Numbered from the stretch's first letter, positions 43,861 through 54,533 are shown. The stretch is 64,000 bases of DNA from Cycas panzhihuaensis (GCA_023213395.1 CM041465.1:183217741-183281740), one strand, 5' to 3'. Program-made: numbers and translations. Notes: generated from the letters alone by a model not told the origin.

Positions 43861-44210
43861 TAGGCCAATGTTGCATTGTCTTCTTTTGAAGCAGAATACA
43901 AAGTTGTTGTTGCAGCAACTTGTGAAGCCATCCGGTTAAGACAAGAGCTTGGCGATTTGGGACTTAATTAGGATGAAGCAACTACATTATACTGTAACAA
44001 TCAAAGTACTTTGAAGATTGCCAAGAATCCAGTGTTCCATGCTCGCACCAAACACATTGAGGTGCATGATCATTTCATCTAGGAGCAGATCTAGAATGGA
44101 GAGGTTGAGCTTGTGTATAAACCGATGGAAGAGCAACTGGTACATATATTCACCAAACCATTAGCTAGAGACAAGTTTGATAGATTCAGATCTTGTATCA
44201 GCATTAAAGC
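43861..44210 (+). pseudogene. Copia F RNase H end
   Basis: NVALSSFEAEYKVVVAATCEAI, YCNNQSTLKIAKNPVFHART and LVHIFTKPLARDKFDRF form the C-terminal RNase H, broken by stops at the Trp and Gln positions (for example 44080 and 44092). Confidence 0.82.
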
Positions 44211-44235
44211 CAATGATGTGAACATTAGAAGGGAG

Positions 44236-44512
44236 TGTTGGAAATTAATATTCATAAAGGACAAAATTAAGTTGGTGAGTCATAGGAGTTACAAAAGTCC
44301 TTAATGGACTTGTGACATATGTCAGGGTAATTACGCGTCTTGTTTGGACCATTACTGATCTCACTTGTATTTATAAATGTATAGGGATGTACATTGTATT
44401 CAGTGAGAGTCATTCCTAATTAATGAAAATCAATTTTTAGAAGGTAAACTAATTCTACCTAAAACCTATGTTGTTCTATTATTTAGTTCCCATTCAATCC
44501 ACTGAAATTTCA
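44236..44512 (+). repeat. 3' LTR of Copia F
   Basis: This 277-bp LTR follows the purine tract AGAAGGGAG, begins TGTTGGAAATTAAT and ends GAAATTTCA. It is followed by CCACT. Confidence 0.9.
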
Positions 44513-44517
44513 CCACT

Positions 44518-44575
44518 TTCAATCAACACAATCACCTCTATTCCATTGATGCTCCCTTTGAATCTTGACACCTCT
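44518..44575 (-). pseudogene. Gypsy D protease sliver between F and E
   Basis: On the minus strand these bases read SRFKGSINGIEVIVLIESG and continue after Copia F as CAHNFISYKF. This is the retropepsin active site with the catalytic Asp changed to Glu. It is the only D sequence left between the F and E insertions. Confidence 0.8.
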
Positions 44576-45161
44576 TGTAGCAATCCCAAAGAAAATTTTA
44601 CTAAGAAAATTAATAAATATAGTGCAAAATAGACAAAATATCTGCCAATACACTTGCAAAATATTCAATCAAGAGAGTAATAATATAAATCTACTTGAAT
44701 ACTTCTTGCATACAAATATAAAATGGTATGAAATGAACATAAATTGAATAAATACAGTGTTACCAAATGAATCTACCTTGAAGAGGGATTGCTAATAATG
44801 AATCCCTCTTCAAGGCAAAGCTCCCTCCACAAAGCTCCCTAGAAGAGCCAAAAATATGCCAGTCCAAGACTTCTTTGATGCTACCCAAATGAAGCCCCAA
44901 ATCCTCCTTAAATAGGCGGCCAAAAGATACTAATAGAAGTCGCACAGAAAAGGGTATAAACTCGCCCAAAACCAAGACTGAAAGTCAACCAAAACTTCCC
45001 CAAAAACTAGCAGGCTAAAAAATTCCAATGCCTATAACTTTTCTTATAGATGTTGGAATTGACTTTCGCCTAAACCGTTGGAATCTTTGTTCAAAGACCT
45101 TTGATTTGAATGGTCACATGGTATAGTTTTGACCAGATTCCAAGGTGTTTGGAATGTTGCA
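44576..45161 (-). repeat. 3' LTR of chromovirus E
   Basis: This 586-bp LTR lies downstream of the E pol on the minus strand, next to the purine tract GGTTTGAAGGGGAGGGACT (45162-45180, minus strand). Confidence 0.92.
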
Positions 45162-45711
45162 AGTCCCTCCCCTTCAAACCATGCTTTGCCCTCAAGGCAT
45201 GGGTAAATCTAGATGTTGTTGATGCCATTTTTCTAATTCCCATGTGGCATCTTCTACGTCTAAAAGTTTTCCACTTCACAAGGTATTCTCTTATTTCCCT
45301 AGAGTGTAGTTGTTTTGTTCGGACCTATAGAATCCCTTTAGGTTCCAGAAAAATTTTTCCTTCTTCATCTAGCTCTAGAGGGGTGATTTTCTCACCAAGC
45401 TTCTGCTTGAGGCATGATATGTGGAAGACATCGTGAATACAACTCCCTTGAGGTAGGGCTAGTTGATAGGCTACTTCTCCGATCTTCCCACTAACTTGAT
45501 ATGGCCCGAAAAATCTAAGTGCTAGCTTCTATTTGCTTGTTTGTCTTAGAGTCAATTGCTTGTATGGTTGCAGTCTTAAGAAAACCCAATCACCAACTGA
45601 GAAGGATCTTTCGAATCTATGTAAGTCTGCTTGTTGCTTCATTCGATTTCTTGTGGTGTTTAAATTGTCTGTTAGTATTTAGAGCATTTGATCCATTTGC
45701 TCCTGTTGTTC
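45090..45711 (-). pseudogene. Chromovirus E integrase C-terminus and chromodomain
   Basis: On the minus strand: FERSFSVGDWVFLRLQPYKQ, LRFFGPYQVSGKIGEVAYQLALP, IHDVFHISCLKQKLGEKI, then the chromodomain LEPKGIL with a stop and REIREYLVKWKTF, with a small shift before the ATWE region. As in element C the frame passes through the purine tract and about 70 bases into the LTR. Confidence 0.82.
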
Positions 45712-46491
45712 TCAAACACCTTTCATGTGCGACATCTTTGCCCATGTAAGGAGGGATGGTGGTTTAAACCCATATAGCGCCTGGAAGGGAGTGATTCTTG
45801 TCGTTGTATGGTAAGTGGTGTTGTACCACCATTCAACTAAATGGAGCCATTCGTGCCAAAGTTGTTGCTTGTCAAAGGTGAAATTCCGTAGATACCCTTC
45901 TATGCACTTGTTTACGACTTCAATTTGGCCATCTATTTGCAGGCGGCATGCTGTGCTCATGGATAGCTTTATACCTCCTAGTCTAAACAAATCTTGCCAG
46001 AAATGGCTTGTAAACTTTGGGTCATGATCGTTGACTATGACTTTAGGGAACCCATGTAGACGATGTATTTCTTTCATGAAAATTTCAGTTATTTGGCTTG
46101 CTTTTGTTGCCGATTGAATTCCCCTTAAATGCACATATTTTGTTAGACGATCGACAACCACAAAAATGGCATCCTTGCCCTCTAATTTTGGTAGGCTTGT
46201 GATGAAATCCATTGAGATTTCTTCCCATTGTTGTCGTGGGATTGGTAGAGGTTGGAGCAAGCTAGGACTTTTCACGTTCTTACTTTTATTCCTTTGACAA
46301 GAATCACATTCTGATACGAATTTGAGAATGTCAACTTTCATCCCTCTCCAAAAGAAGGAGAACCGTACCTTGCGATAGGTTTTTTCAATCCATGTGTGTC
46401 CCACATTAGGCACGAAATGTTCTTCTTCTAGTAGCATCTCTTTTACTTTTGATGATGCTAGAATAAATATCTTCCCCTTCCGTAGAGTCAA
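45712..46491 (-). pseudogene. Chromovirus E integrase zinc finger and core
   Basis: This is a 259-codon block without a stop. The zinc finger has H-x3-H replaced by HFVPNVGH (H-x6-H), with CDSCQRNK intact. The core shows all catalytic residues: EISMDFITSLPKLEGK, VNDHDPKFTSHFWQDLF and DGQIEVVNKCIEGYL. PFQALYGFKPPSLLTW follows. It is long and open for such an old element. Confidence 0.9.
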
Positions 46492-47303
46492 GCCTCCCTG
46501 TAGACTGTACTTGGTACTCTCCTAGTTCTTGATCTCATCCAATATCTTCCCTAAAAAAGAGTCATTCTGGTAGTCTTGGACTAGTTCATGAGTCCAACTA
46601 GGAGTGGCCACCAATATTGCTTGTAGAGAGATTTCTGCAATTTGATCCTACTCACCATTGTCTTCCAATATCCGCGACAATGTGTTTGTGATCATGTTCT
46701 CTTTGCCCTTTTTGTATACAATACTGAAATCAAATGTTTGAAGCTTACTCACCCATTTTTATTGTTTGTCTAAGAGATTTTTCTGGTTAAGGAAGTGTTT
46801 GAGGCTATCGTAATCTATTTTGACCACGAATCTCTTCCCCAGTAAATATTGGTGCCACTAATGAATAGCATGCATAATTGCGAGCATATCTTTGTCGTAG
46901 ATAATTTGACTTGCTCCCTGTTATTCAACTTTCGGCTTTCGTATGCCAATGGTTGTTCATTTTGGAGGAGGGCTTCTCCTATCCCAATTCTTAATGCATC
47001 ACACCCAAGGGTGAAAGGCTGGGAAAAATCTAGAGTCACGAGCACAAGAGCAATGATCATTGCTTTCTTGAGGCCCTAAAAAGCATCCTCTGCTATGGGG
47101 TTCCAAGCAAATGCATCCTTCTTTGTGAGATCAATTAGCAGTGATGCAATATGAGCATACCCTTTTATGAACTTCCTAAGAAATCCTATTGCGTCCAGGA
47201 AGGCTCTAACAACTATGACATTCTTGGGAGTGGGCCAGTTAATAATGCCTTGGACCTTCTTGGGATCCATCTTGATCCCCTCCTGCGAGATAATGTGTCC
47301 CAA
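46492..47303 (-). pseudogene. Chromovirus E RNase H
   Basis: MGHIISQEGIKMDPKKVQ, NWPTPKNVIVVRAFLDAIGFLRKFIKG, FTLGCDALRIGIGEALLQNEQ and YESRKLNNREQVKL are seen on the minus strand, with stops and a frameshift near 46920. The connection to integrase (46492-46800) keeps the VYKKGKENM region in altered frames. Confidence 0.85.
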
Positions 47304-48050
47304 ATATTCAAGCTACTCTTTTCCAAACATGCATTTCTTCTTGTTGGCAAAAAGTTGATTGCTCTGTAAGATCTAGAGAATAGCCTTGATATGTTCTATA
47401 TGTTCCTCCCATATTGCGCTATACATTAGAATGTCATTAAAGAAAACTAGCACAAACTTACGTAAGAAGGGTCTCAATATGGTATTCATGGTGTTCTAGA
47501 ATGTTATGGGTGTATTCATTAGACCGAATGGTGTAACTTTGAATTCGAATAGCCCCTTATGACTGTGAAAGGTTGTCTTATGCACGTCCTCTGTTTTGAT
47601 GTGGATCTAGTAGTATCCTAACCAAAGATTGACCTTTGAAAAGTATTTTGTCCTATATATTTCATCCAACAAGTCATCTATTCTTGGGATAGGATAGTGA
47701 TCTGGTTCAGTCCCTTGTAGTCAACACACACATGGTATGTCCCCTCCTTTTTCCGCTTAAGCATAACTGGTGATGCAAACAAACTTGTGTTGTTTGCGAT
47801 GTATCCTTGGTGTAAGAGTTCTTTGGTTATTTTCTCTATCTCCCTCTTAAGCTAGTAGGGATGGTGGGAAGGATGAATGTTGACTGGTGCAACTCTCGGT
47901 ACTAGCTCAATGGTGTGCTAGAATCCACGATCAGGGGGAAGCCCCAGCAGCGGTTCCTCGAACACGAAGCTATATTCATCTATGATTTCCTATACCTCTA
48001 GCAGAATGTCCTTGCTAAACTGACAAAATTTCTCCTCAGGATAGCCTCCA
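47304..48050 (-). pseudogene. Chromovirus E reverse transcriptase
   Basis: On the minus strand the pre-RT box FVFEEPLLGLPPDRG leads to IEKITKELLHQGYIANNTSLFAS, HVCVDYKGLNQ, IPRIDDLLDEIYRTKYFSKVNL, FEFKVTPFGLMNTP and FFNDILMYS. The catalytic D-D is N-D, so RT is dead. Stops replace several Trp and Gln codons. Confidence 0.86.
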
Positions 48051-48069
48051 ACGAAGCTCTAATACCTCT
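48051..48069 (-). other. Primer binding site of chromovirus E
   Basis: On the minus strand AGAGGTATTAGAGCTTCGT follows the LTR end TTGCTACA. It resembles the initiator-tRNA-Met site TGGTATCAGAGC, with changes. Confidence 0.75.
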
Positions 48070-48646
48070 TGTAGCAATCTCACAGAAGTTTACTAAGAAA
48101 TTCAATAAATATAATGCAAAATAAACAAAATATCCACCAATACACTTACAAAATATTCAATCAAGAGAGTAATAATATAAATCTACTTGAATACTTCTTG
48201 CATACAAATATAAAATGGTATGAAATGAGCATAAGTTGAATAAATACAGTGTTACCAAATGATCCCGCAAGTACTGTTGATAACGAATCCCTCTTCGAGG
48301 TGAGGTTCCCTCCACAAAGCTCCCCAAAAGGGTCGAAAATGTGGCAGTCCAAGACTTCTCTGATGCTACCCAAATGAGGCCCCAAATCCTCCTTAAATAG
48401 GTGGCCAAAAGAGACTAATAGAAGTTAGCCAAAAAAGAGGTATAAACCCACCCAAAACCAAGACTGGAAGATAGTCAAAACTTCCCAAAAACTAGCAGGC
48501 TGAAAACTTCCAATGGCCATAACTTTTGTTATACATGTCAGAATTGACTTTCGTCTGAACCATTAGAATCCTAGTTCAAAAACCTTAGATTTAAATGGTC
48601 ACATGGTATAGTTTTGACTAAATTCCAAGGTGTTTGGAATGTTACA
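48070..48646 (-). repeat. 5' LTR of chromovirus E
   Basis: This 577-bp LTR is upstream of E on the minus strand. Its inner edge carries the primer site, and its outer edge the CCTCT duplication. Confidence 0.92.
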
Positions 48647-48651
48647 CCTCT

Positions 48652-50040
48652 TGATCTAAATATTCATTGAAAATGTATTGCAGTGCTTTCTGACTTTGAT
48701 CCACCTTTTTCTCATCTTATCTTTGCATACAATTGTAATTGCTTTGTCCTTAACTACATTTTGTTGAATCACATTAAAAGTTTGTTTTTATGGGCAATTA
48801 TAAGAGCAATATCCTCCCTACTTATAAATAAAGCACAAATTGTTTTCCAAGTACCTCTTTTGTTCTTTGATAAGATTCATTTTCTTAGAGGACTCACCTT
48901 GGTGTTTTTTTTTAAGCCTACCTTTACCTATGGCACAAAATGGTGTCTTCAAACATGAAAAAGATTCCGTTGACTAGTTTTCTTTTAATGACTTGAAAAA
49001 ATTATTTCCTTTAAACTAGCTCTACTTGTCCTCTTCAGATTTGTCCATACAAAGTGCTAGGTCTATGGACTTCTCTATAAATTCCAAATTATGTGTCTTT
49101 AACACTCCTTAAAGATAAAGGTTGAAAACAGCCTTATATCAATGGAGTTAATCAAAAGTGGACATTAGCAAACATTAGTAGAAGTCCAGCAAACAGCTAC
49201 TCAATCTTTGAGCTGTAATCTTTGACTGATCTTCTTTGTTGGAATTGCAATAGTTAGGTATATGCTTCTTCCCTATCATCTTCAAGTGCATAGCACAAGT
49301 GCACAACAATCATTTGAATTGCTCCCAAGAAGTGATTTTTTTACTTAGTCCATTTTTTATTTGCGTCTTAATCACATCGCACCATTTATTGGCTTAGTCC
49401 TTTAACTAGAAATGAGCAATAGTCATATTGTTCTATTTATAAATGTGGAGTACCTCAAAACAGACCTCTATATTACTTATCCAAACATGAAAATTAGAAG
49501 TAATTCCTTGACCATTGAAGATCAATAACTTGATACTCTTAATTTCATTAGACGTTTTCAATAAAGTCATCCCATCCAAAGGAGATCAATCTTTATCAGT
49601 TGGGGAAGAATACGACCCACTTGGACTTGGGTCCATTACAGGTTTAGATAACTGCATCCCAAAATCAACTTTGACCTTTATGTCCTCCTTTCACACTTGC
49701 TTCCTCCTTTGATATACTTTAGTAATTAGACGAGCAATTGCATGGATCTTTGAGGCTTTGGAGGGAGATTGTCCTTCTTCTTCAGACTAGTAAGTCTCTA
49801 GTCTTTGAATTGCCTCTTGGCTTCTTTGTCCTTGGGAGGTTTCTTGAATCTGTAACATCACCATCAAGGGTGGATTCATTGTCAACATTTGACTATCCCT
49901 ATTAGCCATGTTCTTCTCAAATGCAGTTACCCTCTCTTGCATAGTGGAAGCATTATTTTTAGGATGCTTCAAAGAAGATCAACCTCCTTTAATTTCTATC
50001 CATTGTACACCAATTCACCCAAACCAATGCTCCCCTTCAA
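48652..50040 (-). pseudogene. Gypsy D gag
   Basis: On the minus strand: MQERVTAFEKNMANRDSQML (coiled-coil start), IKSIKLLIFNGQG, FHVWISNIEVCFEVLH, LKDANKWCDVIKTQIKNG (stop left out) and SWEQFK, the order of the retrotransposon gag domain, followed by Lys/Glu-rich debris towards the zinc knuckle region. Many stops are present. Its upstream end is interrupted by element H at 50046. Confidence 0.7.
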
Positions 50041-50045
50041 AGTTC

Positions 50046-50456
50046 TGATAGAATATAATGTTTAATGTGTAAGTATTTAATGTAAGGTGTGTCTTAGAGT
50101 CAAATTATAGTCTTAACTATTATATTAGGGTCTAAGGGTCATACGCTATAATAATGTTATGTGGGAAGTTAGAAGGTCATTGGTTAGTTAGTTGGTGAAG
50201 TGTCATTGGTTAGCTTAGAGGTATTTGTCCCACGTGTCCCACCTCTTGTATGTACTCCCACCTATGTTGTATAAATAGGTGGTTGAGGTAGAGTAATGTA
50301 ATCAAGCCATCATGGAGACTCATGTTGAGTCTATGGTGCAATAGTGTTATGATGTAATCTTGCTTATGATGAGTTAATACAAGTTTATGCCTTGTTGTTC
50401 ATTGATCTTGTTGATTGTATTTGGTATTGAATGCTTCCCATGTTGAAAATCTAACA
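50046..50456 (+). repeat. 5' LTR of element H
   Basis: This 411-bp LTR begins TGATAGAATATAATG (TGTTAG in the 3' copy) and ends AATCTAACA. It contains the TATA box TATAAATA at about 50270. Confidence 0.92.
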
Positions 50457-50471
50457 TGGTATCAAAGCAGG
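50457..50471 (+). other. Primer binding site of element H
   Basis: TGGTATCAAAGCAGG directly follows the LTR and differs from the tRNA-Met complement at one position. Confidence 0.9.
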
Positions 50472-51249
50472 CCATCCCGCTATAAGAAGAAGATTGAGAG
50501 AGGAGAAGTCTAGTGAAGGATAGAGGATTTAAGCAAAGAGGTGGCTACGTAGAGCCTATTGCCAGTTTATGATTTGTTCGAAAAGAATGAAGCCCTAAAG
50601 TGACAAGTATTGATGCATGATAAAATTTCTTGGGTAATATTGTTCTCTTGCTTTGTGAAGAAAATTTTGTGCGATAGATTTGTGACTAGTGTGAATTTGT
50701 GAAGTAGAAATTGGTGCTATATGAAATTGTTGGTTGTTATATGATTACATGGTGATAGTGAAGGGCTTATACTTGTGGTTGTGTTGAATCCTATTACGGA
50801 AATGCTTCAGAAAATTCTGATGGTAAAATCTGAGCATACCCTAGCTATGATGACCGTGGTTGGTGTTTGTCAAATATTAGTTATGGCACAAAACCCGCAT
50901 GTAGAAATCAGCCACAACCTCTGCACAATTTAAAAAAAGAAATAGAGAGAAAATAAGTATCTCTCGATCTACACTTCAAGAAGAAACCCATTGTTGTCCT
51001 GCGCTTGGTCAAGCCCGTTACTGTGTTGTTGTCTCAAACTACTTTTGACAAAGAGAAGACGATAGTGTTAGGCAGAAACCCTAACCTATTGGCTATATAT
51101 GTTGTGAGAAGAAGTTATTGTGAAAAATAGCTGCCCATTGTGAATAAATATATGGCTGCCATGAATAGAAAGAGAAATTGAGAGGGACCATCAATCGCAG
51201 GGCAACTCTCCTTTGGCGGGCAACGGTACTTCAAGCTAGCCAGATGAAA

Positions 51250-52210
51250 GTTACATTGCCAACACACTGAGACTGAGACATCATACCTGAGCTAAAGCAG
51301 AAGATAGTGGAATTGAAGGGGTTGAATGAACAGGAGCTAGAAGGGGAGGCACTCTAGGATGCTGTTGTGTGGCATAGGCAAAGTTTGGAGTCGTTGATGA
51401 CGTACTCTCTTGAGAAAAACTACTTGAGGATGCTGGGTAATTATAAGTTCCATAGCCTCCACTTGTAGGTACAGAATTTGGTTGTTGGTTCTAATAACTA
51501 CCAGGAGCACCAGAAGAGTTGGAGCAGACATAAGGCCATTTGCCATTAGTGCTGATGCCAATGTAGACATTGCTAGTCTTAATGCTGTGGCAATAGGAGC
51601 AGGATATCATACCTGCAACTGCAATTCTTGGATTGACACACAGCTCTCTTTCCGTTGATCTCCAGAGGTATAAGCGTAAGGGATGGAGCATAAAGCAGAG
51701 TGGATATCCGCAGAAGAATGAAGCATTTGCTTCAACATACTATATAAGCTTTGGCACATTTCCGTGTAATTTCCCCTACTAAGTGAAAGTGGTGAATTGC
51801 AGGAATGGGAAATAGTCGCATACTCTTCCATTCTGTCGTTATCCGAAGAGAAAACTAGAGACCGCAAGCTTAAAGATTTCTACAAGAAATGGAATAGTCG
51901 CATAATCATCACTCTGAAAGCGTTGTCAAAATCCCTTGAGAACCAGTAAAAAGAGTTAAAATCCCGTCAACGAAGAACGACTGTATTTCTTCAATCCACG
52001 TCTTCAGTTTCAATTGTTGAGTAAATCAAATGATGCCCTAGGGTTGATAGCCACAGGAGAGAAACGAAGTCTGCATCGCTCATGGGAGGAACACCATCTC
52101 TGCGGGAGCCATTGATGCCATTTATTATAGCCAATAGGTGTATGATTTGATCTGTAAGCTATAGATTTCCATCGACTCGTTCGTTGTTGCAGTCCTGCCA
52201 TCACCAACCA
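51250..52210 (-). pseudogene. Unrecognised antisense gene-like segment in H
   Basis: On the minus strand this block has gene-like composition in shifting frames: MCQSLYSMLKQMLHSSADIH, PYAYTSGDQRKES, ALRLAMSTLASALMANGLMS, NQQPNSVPTSGGYGTYNYP and SSSSFSQESTSSTTPNFAY, rich in Ser, Pro, Gln and Tyr. The last frame ends at an exon-like CTCAGGTATGA. It vaguely recalls the C-terminal region of plant CTD-interacting (RPRD-like) proteins, but I cannot confirm this. It is not retrotransposon-like and may be captured host DNA. Confidence 0.4.
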
Positions 52211-52689
52211 AAAAGAATTTCACAGGTTTGAATTTTTTAAGTGGGGGCGATATTTTTTCAAAGTGGTGAATTCAATTTAACTAGATTGGAATCCATTTGA
52301 GATTTGCGGACACCAAGGTGAATATGGCAGATTTAATAAATTTTGTAAAGACAAAGTTGGAATCAATCATATTAGAATAAAACTTGAAGTCCAACCCCCA
52401 CCAGATAAGCTCCTAGTTCTATGTAGTTTCAATATGACTGACCTATTACTAATCTGATAAAGGGGATAAGCTCTTAACTAACTTGAAGTTGGTCTTTATA
52501 AGGAAGTGTCTATACCTTTCTCCATATATTTTCACATCCAAACATCCATTTTCAAAACAATCAGAAGCGTTGAAACCTTATTTTAGAAATGAACATGTTG
52601 GTATGTAATTTAAGGCATTCTAGTGCATATTTAACAGGTTTATTTCAGGTTGAAGTAGGTGTATTCAAACATCATGGAATTAGAAGACA

Positions 52690-53210
52690 TTATTGCTTTT
52701 GTATCAAAAAAAACGAATATTGGTTGACAGATCTTCCTTTCCATTTACCTAAGTATATGGGAATAAATTTCCATGTTTGGGCAATTAAAATGGAAAGCAT
52801 ATTTATGTTTAAAAGCCTATGGGAAATCATTGATGATCCTACATCAATTAATGAAGAAGGGGAGGAAAATTTTCAAAAAAAGAATAGAATTGCCATTGAT
52901 GTAATGCTTGTAGCTTTTGACAAGAAAAACCTTCCTCCTTCTTACCAATTCCTTAAATCATACACTTCAAAATATTGATTCAGCTAAAGAAGCCTAGAAT
53001 TTGTTGAGAAAATTGTATGAAAAGGGTCCTGAAGAAGTGCAGAAGGCTATCAAAAAGGCAAAGAACCAAAAAAAGAAGCTGAAAAAGAAAACGAAAAGGG
53101 AAAATCAGCTTGATTCTGGAAAGCCTGCATTGAGAATTGCTAAAAAAAATGAGGTTGAAAAACATGAAAGTGATTTCAAACATCAACCTTTACAGATGGT
53201 AAGTCATGGA
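52690..53210 (+). pseudogene. Copia-type gag remnant, element H
   Basis: PKYMGINFHVWAIKMESIFMF, SLWEIIDDPTSINEEGEE and RIAIDVMLVAFDKKNLP match the plant Copia gag pattern (N-Y-x-x-W-x-x-K-M, L-W-x-x-I). After a stop at 52976-52978 a Lys-rich run (EEVQKAIKKAKNQKKKLKKK) follows. No zinc knuckle is seen. Gag of such elements may be used in trans. Confidence 0.7.
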
Positions 53211-54132
53211 GACACAGGTACCTTAGTAGAAAGTATGGGCAACATTACCTTAATTTGTGTTGATAGATTTGTTGCTAGGGTCCAAATGATGTCAGACCAT
53301 ATGATTATTTGCATATGCACAAGACTCTCTATGATTACATTTAATTCTGTTGCATTTTCTGTTCTTATCTTTGAAAGAATCCAAATTGTGTTAGCATAAC
53401 CTGCAATGGCTTTAGAAGATTCATTCAAAGGAAGAAGGAACATAGTGAAAATATCATTTGATCAAAATCTTGTCCACCAAGATTGTTGCATATTTTGGTT
53501 AGGCCACTTAACCATGAAATTCAATCATGTTAAGGTGATGTTCTATCTTTATGGATCCACAATTGGGAAATATGTGCATGTAATCATAATGGAAGTTCTC
53601 ATCATATTTGGCACAAAGAATTCCTTAGATGATATAGAGAGAACAACATATTTTGTTGATTCAGAACATATACTTGCACAGGTGGAATTAGGAAATGAAT
53701 CATTATTCCTCCTTTCCTTTCAAGAAAGTGTTCATTGGCTTGAGAAGTTGATCGTTCTGGCGGACCTGGAGACAAACAAAAGGAAATCCCTTCTCTTTAT
53801 GAAGTTGAAATCATATGTTATCATATTTGATCCAGGAGATAAAAATTAAAGGAGACCATACCTACAATTGGAATACACAGGAGGAGTCACTAAACATGAA
53901 GCAGGAGGTAACAAAACAGACACCACATATAGGTTTTGTAGCATTTCAATTGAAGATCAAGTTTATGACATCATCTTCAGAAAAGTTCCAAAACTCATGC
54001 ATTGGAAATTCAAACAACACTTCAAGTCAAGTCTTATGTCCAATCTGTGTCAGTCAGTCTTTAGAAGTAGGTGTCATAATGTCCTTGGTAGTCAGTGTTC
54101 TTGTGATCATGACATTAAACATTAAGGGGAGG
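53211..54132 (+). other. Element H internal 3' part, unrecognised
   Basis: Open frames of 147 codons (53406-53849) and 107 codons (53815-54138) overlap here, but neither shows a motif I recognise. The second reaches the purine tract AAGGGGAGG and the LTR start. They may be decayed gag-pol or captured sequence. Confidence 0.4.
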
Positions 54133-54528
54133 TGTTAGAATATAATGTTTAATGTATAAGTATTTAATATAAGGTGTGTCTTAGAGCCAAGTTATAGTCT
54201 TAAGTATTATATTAGGGTCTAAGGGTCATACACTATAATAATGTTATGTGGAAAGTTAGAAGGTCATTGGTTAGTTAGTTGGTGAAGTGTCATTGGTTAG
54301 GTTAGAGGTATTTGTCCCACATGTGTCCCACCTCTTGTTATGTACTCCCACCTATGGTTGAGGTAGAGTAATGTAATCAAGTCATCGTGAAGACTCATGT
54401 TGAGTCTATGGTGCAATAGTGTTCTGATGTAATCTTGCTTATGATGAGTTAATACAAGTTTATGCTTTGTTCATTGATCTTGTTGATTGTGTTTGTTGTT
54501 GAATGCTTCCCATGTTGAAAATCTAACA
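54133..54528 (+). repeat. 3' LTR of element H
   Basis: This 396-bp LTR lacks about 16 bases that include the TATAAATA of the 5' copy (CACCTATG runs straight into GTTGAGG). It ends AATCTAACA. Confidence 0.92.
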
Positions 54529-54533
54529 AGTTT

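Larger units (their letters stand above)
24102..44512 (+). mobile_element. Copia element F, with G1 and G2 nested inside
   Basis: LTRs 24102-24367 and 44236-44512 with TG...CA ends and a perfect CCACT duplication (24097-24101, 44513-44517) define F. About 5.6 kb is F itself: primer site, a 1.4-kb segment holding a host gene fragment, zinc knuckle and protease (33180-33420), integrase, RT and RNase H (41204-44210). The LTR pair differs at roughly one position in ten, so F is old. Confidence 0.9.
44576..48646 (-). mobile_element. Chromovirus E, internally deleted, nested in D
   Basis: LTRs 44576-45161 and 48070-48646 with a perfect CCTCT duplication (44571-44575, 48647-48651) enclose only 2.9 kb on the minus strand: RT, RNase H, integrase and chromodomain. 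Gag and protease are absent; the primer site runs almost directly into the pre-RT segment. It is related to element C. The LTRs differ at 10% or more of positions, so the insertion is old. Confidence 0.92.
4600..50045 (-). mobile_element. Gypsy element D, host of the nested cluster
   Basis: On the minus strand the pieces read in order gag (48652-50045), protease (44518-44575 plus 24101 downward), RT and RNase H (23449-24101, 21790-22895), integrase zinc finger (21547-21780) and integrase core with C-terminus (4600-5175, 21361-21540). About 4.2 kb of Gypsy sequence is spread over 45 kb because Copia A, a solo G LTR, Copia F and chromovirus E inserted into it. Reading frames rejoin at each 5-bp target duplication (ATATT, ACTTA, CCACT, CCTCT). 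Neither LTR of D could be identified. Confidence 0.82.
50046..54528 (+). mobile_element. Non-autonomous Copia-type element H
   Basis: LTRs 50046-50456 and 54133-54528 (about 96% alike apart from one deletion) with flanks AGTTC (50041-50045) and AGTTT (54529-54533), an initiator-tRNA-Met primer site and a purine tract enclose 3.7 kb. Only a gag-like domain is found in it; no integrase, RT or RNase H motif is visible on either strand. It resembles gag-only (TR-GAG) or large non-autonomous derivatives. Confidence 0.88.

Noticed and set aside
51250-52210. Naming the H antisense block as a specific RPRD-like gene
   Set aside because: The likeness is vague, needs several frame changes and cannot be tested without a search.
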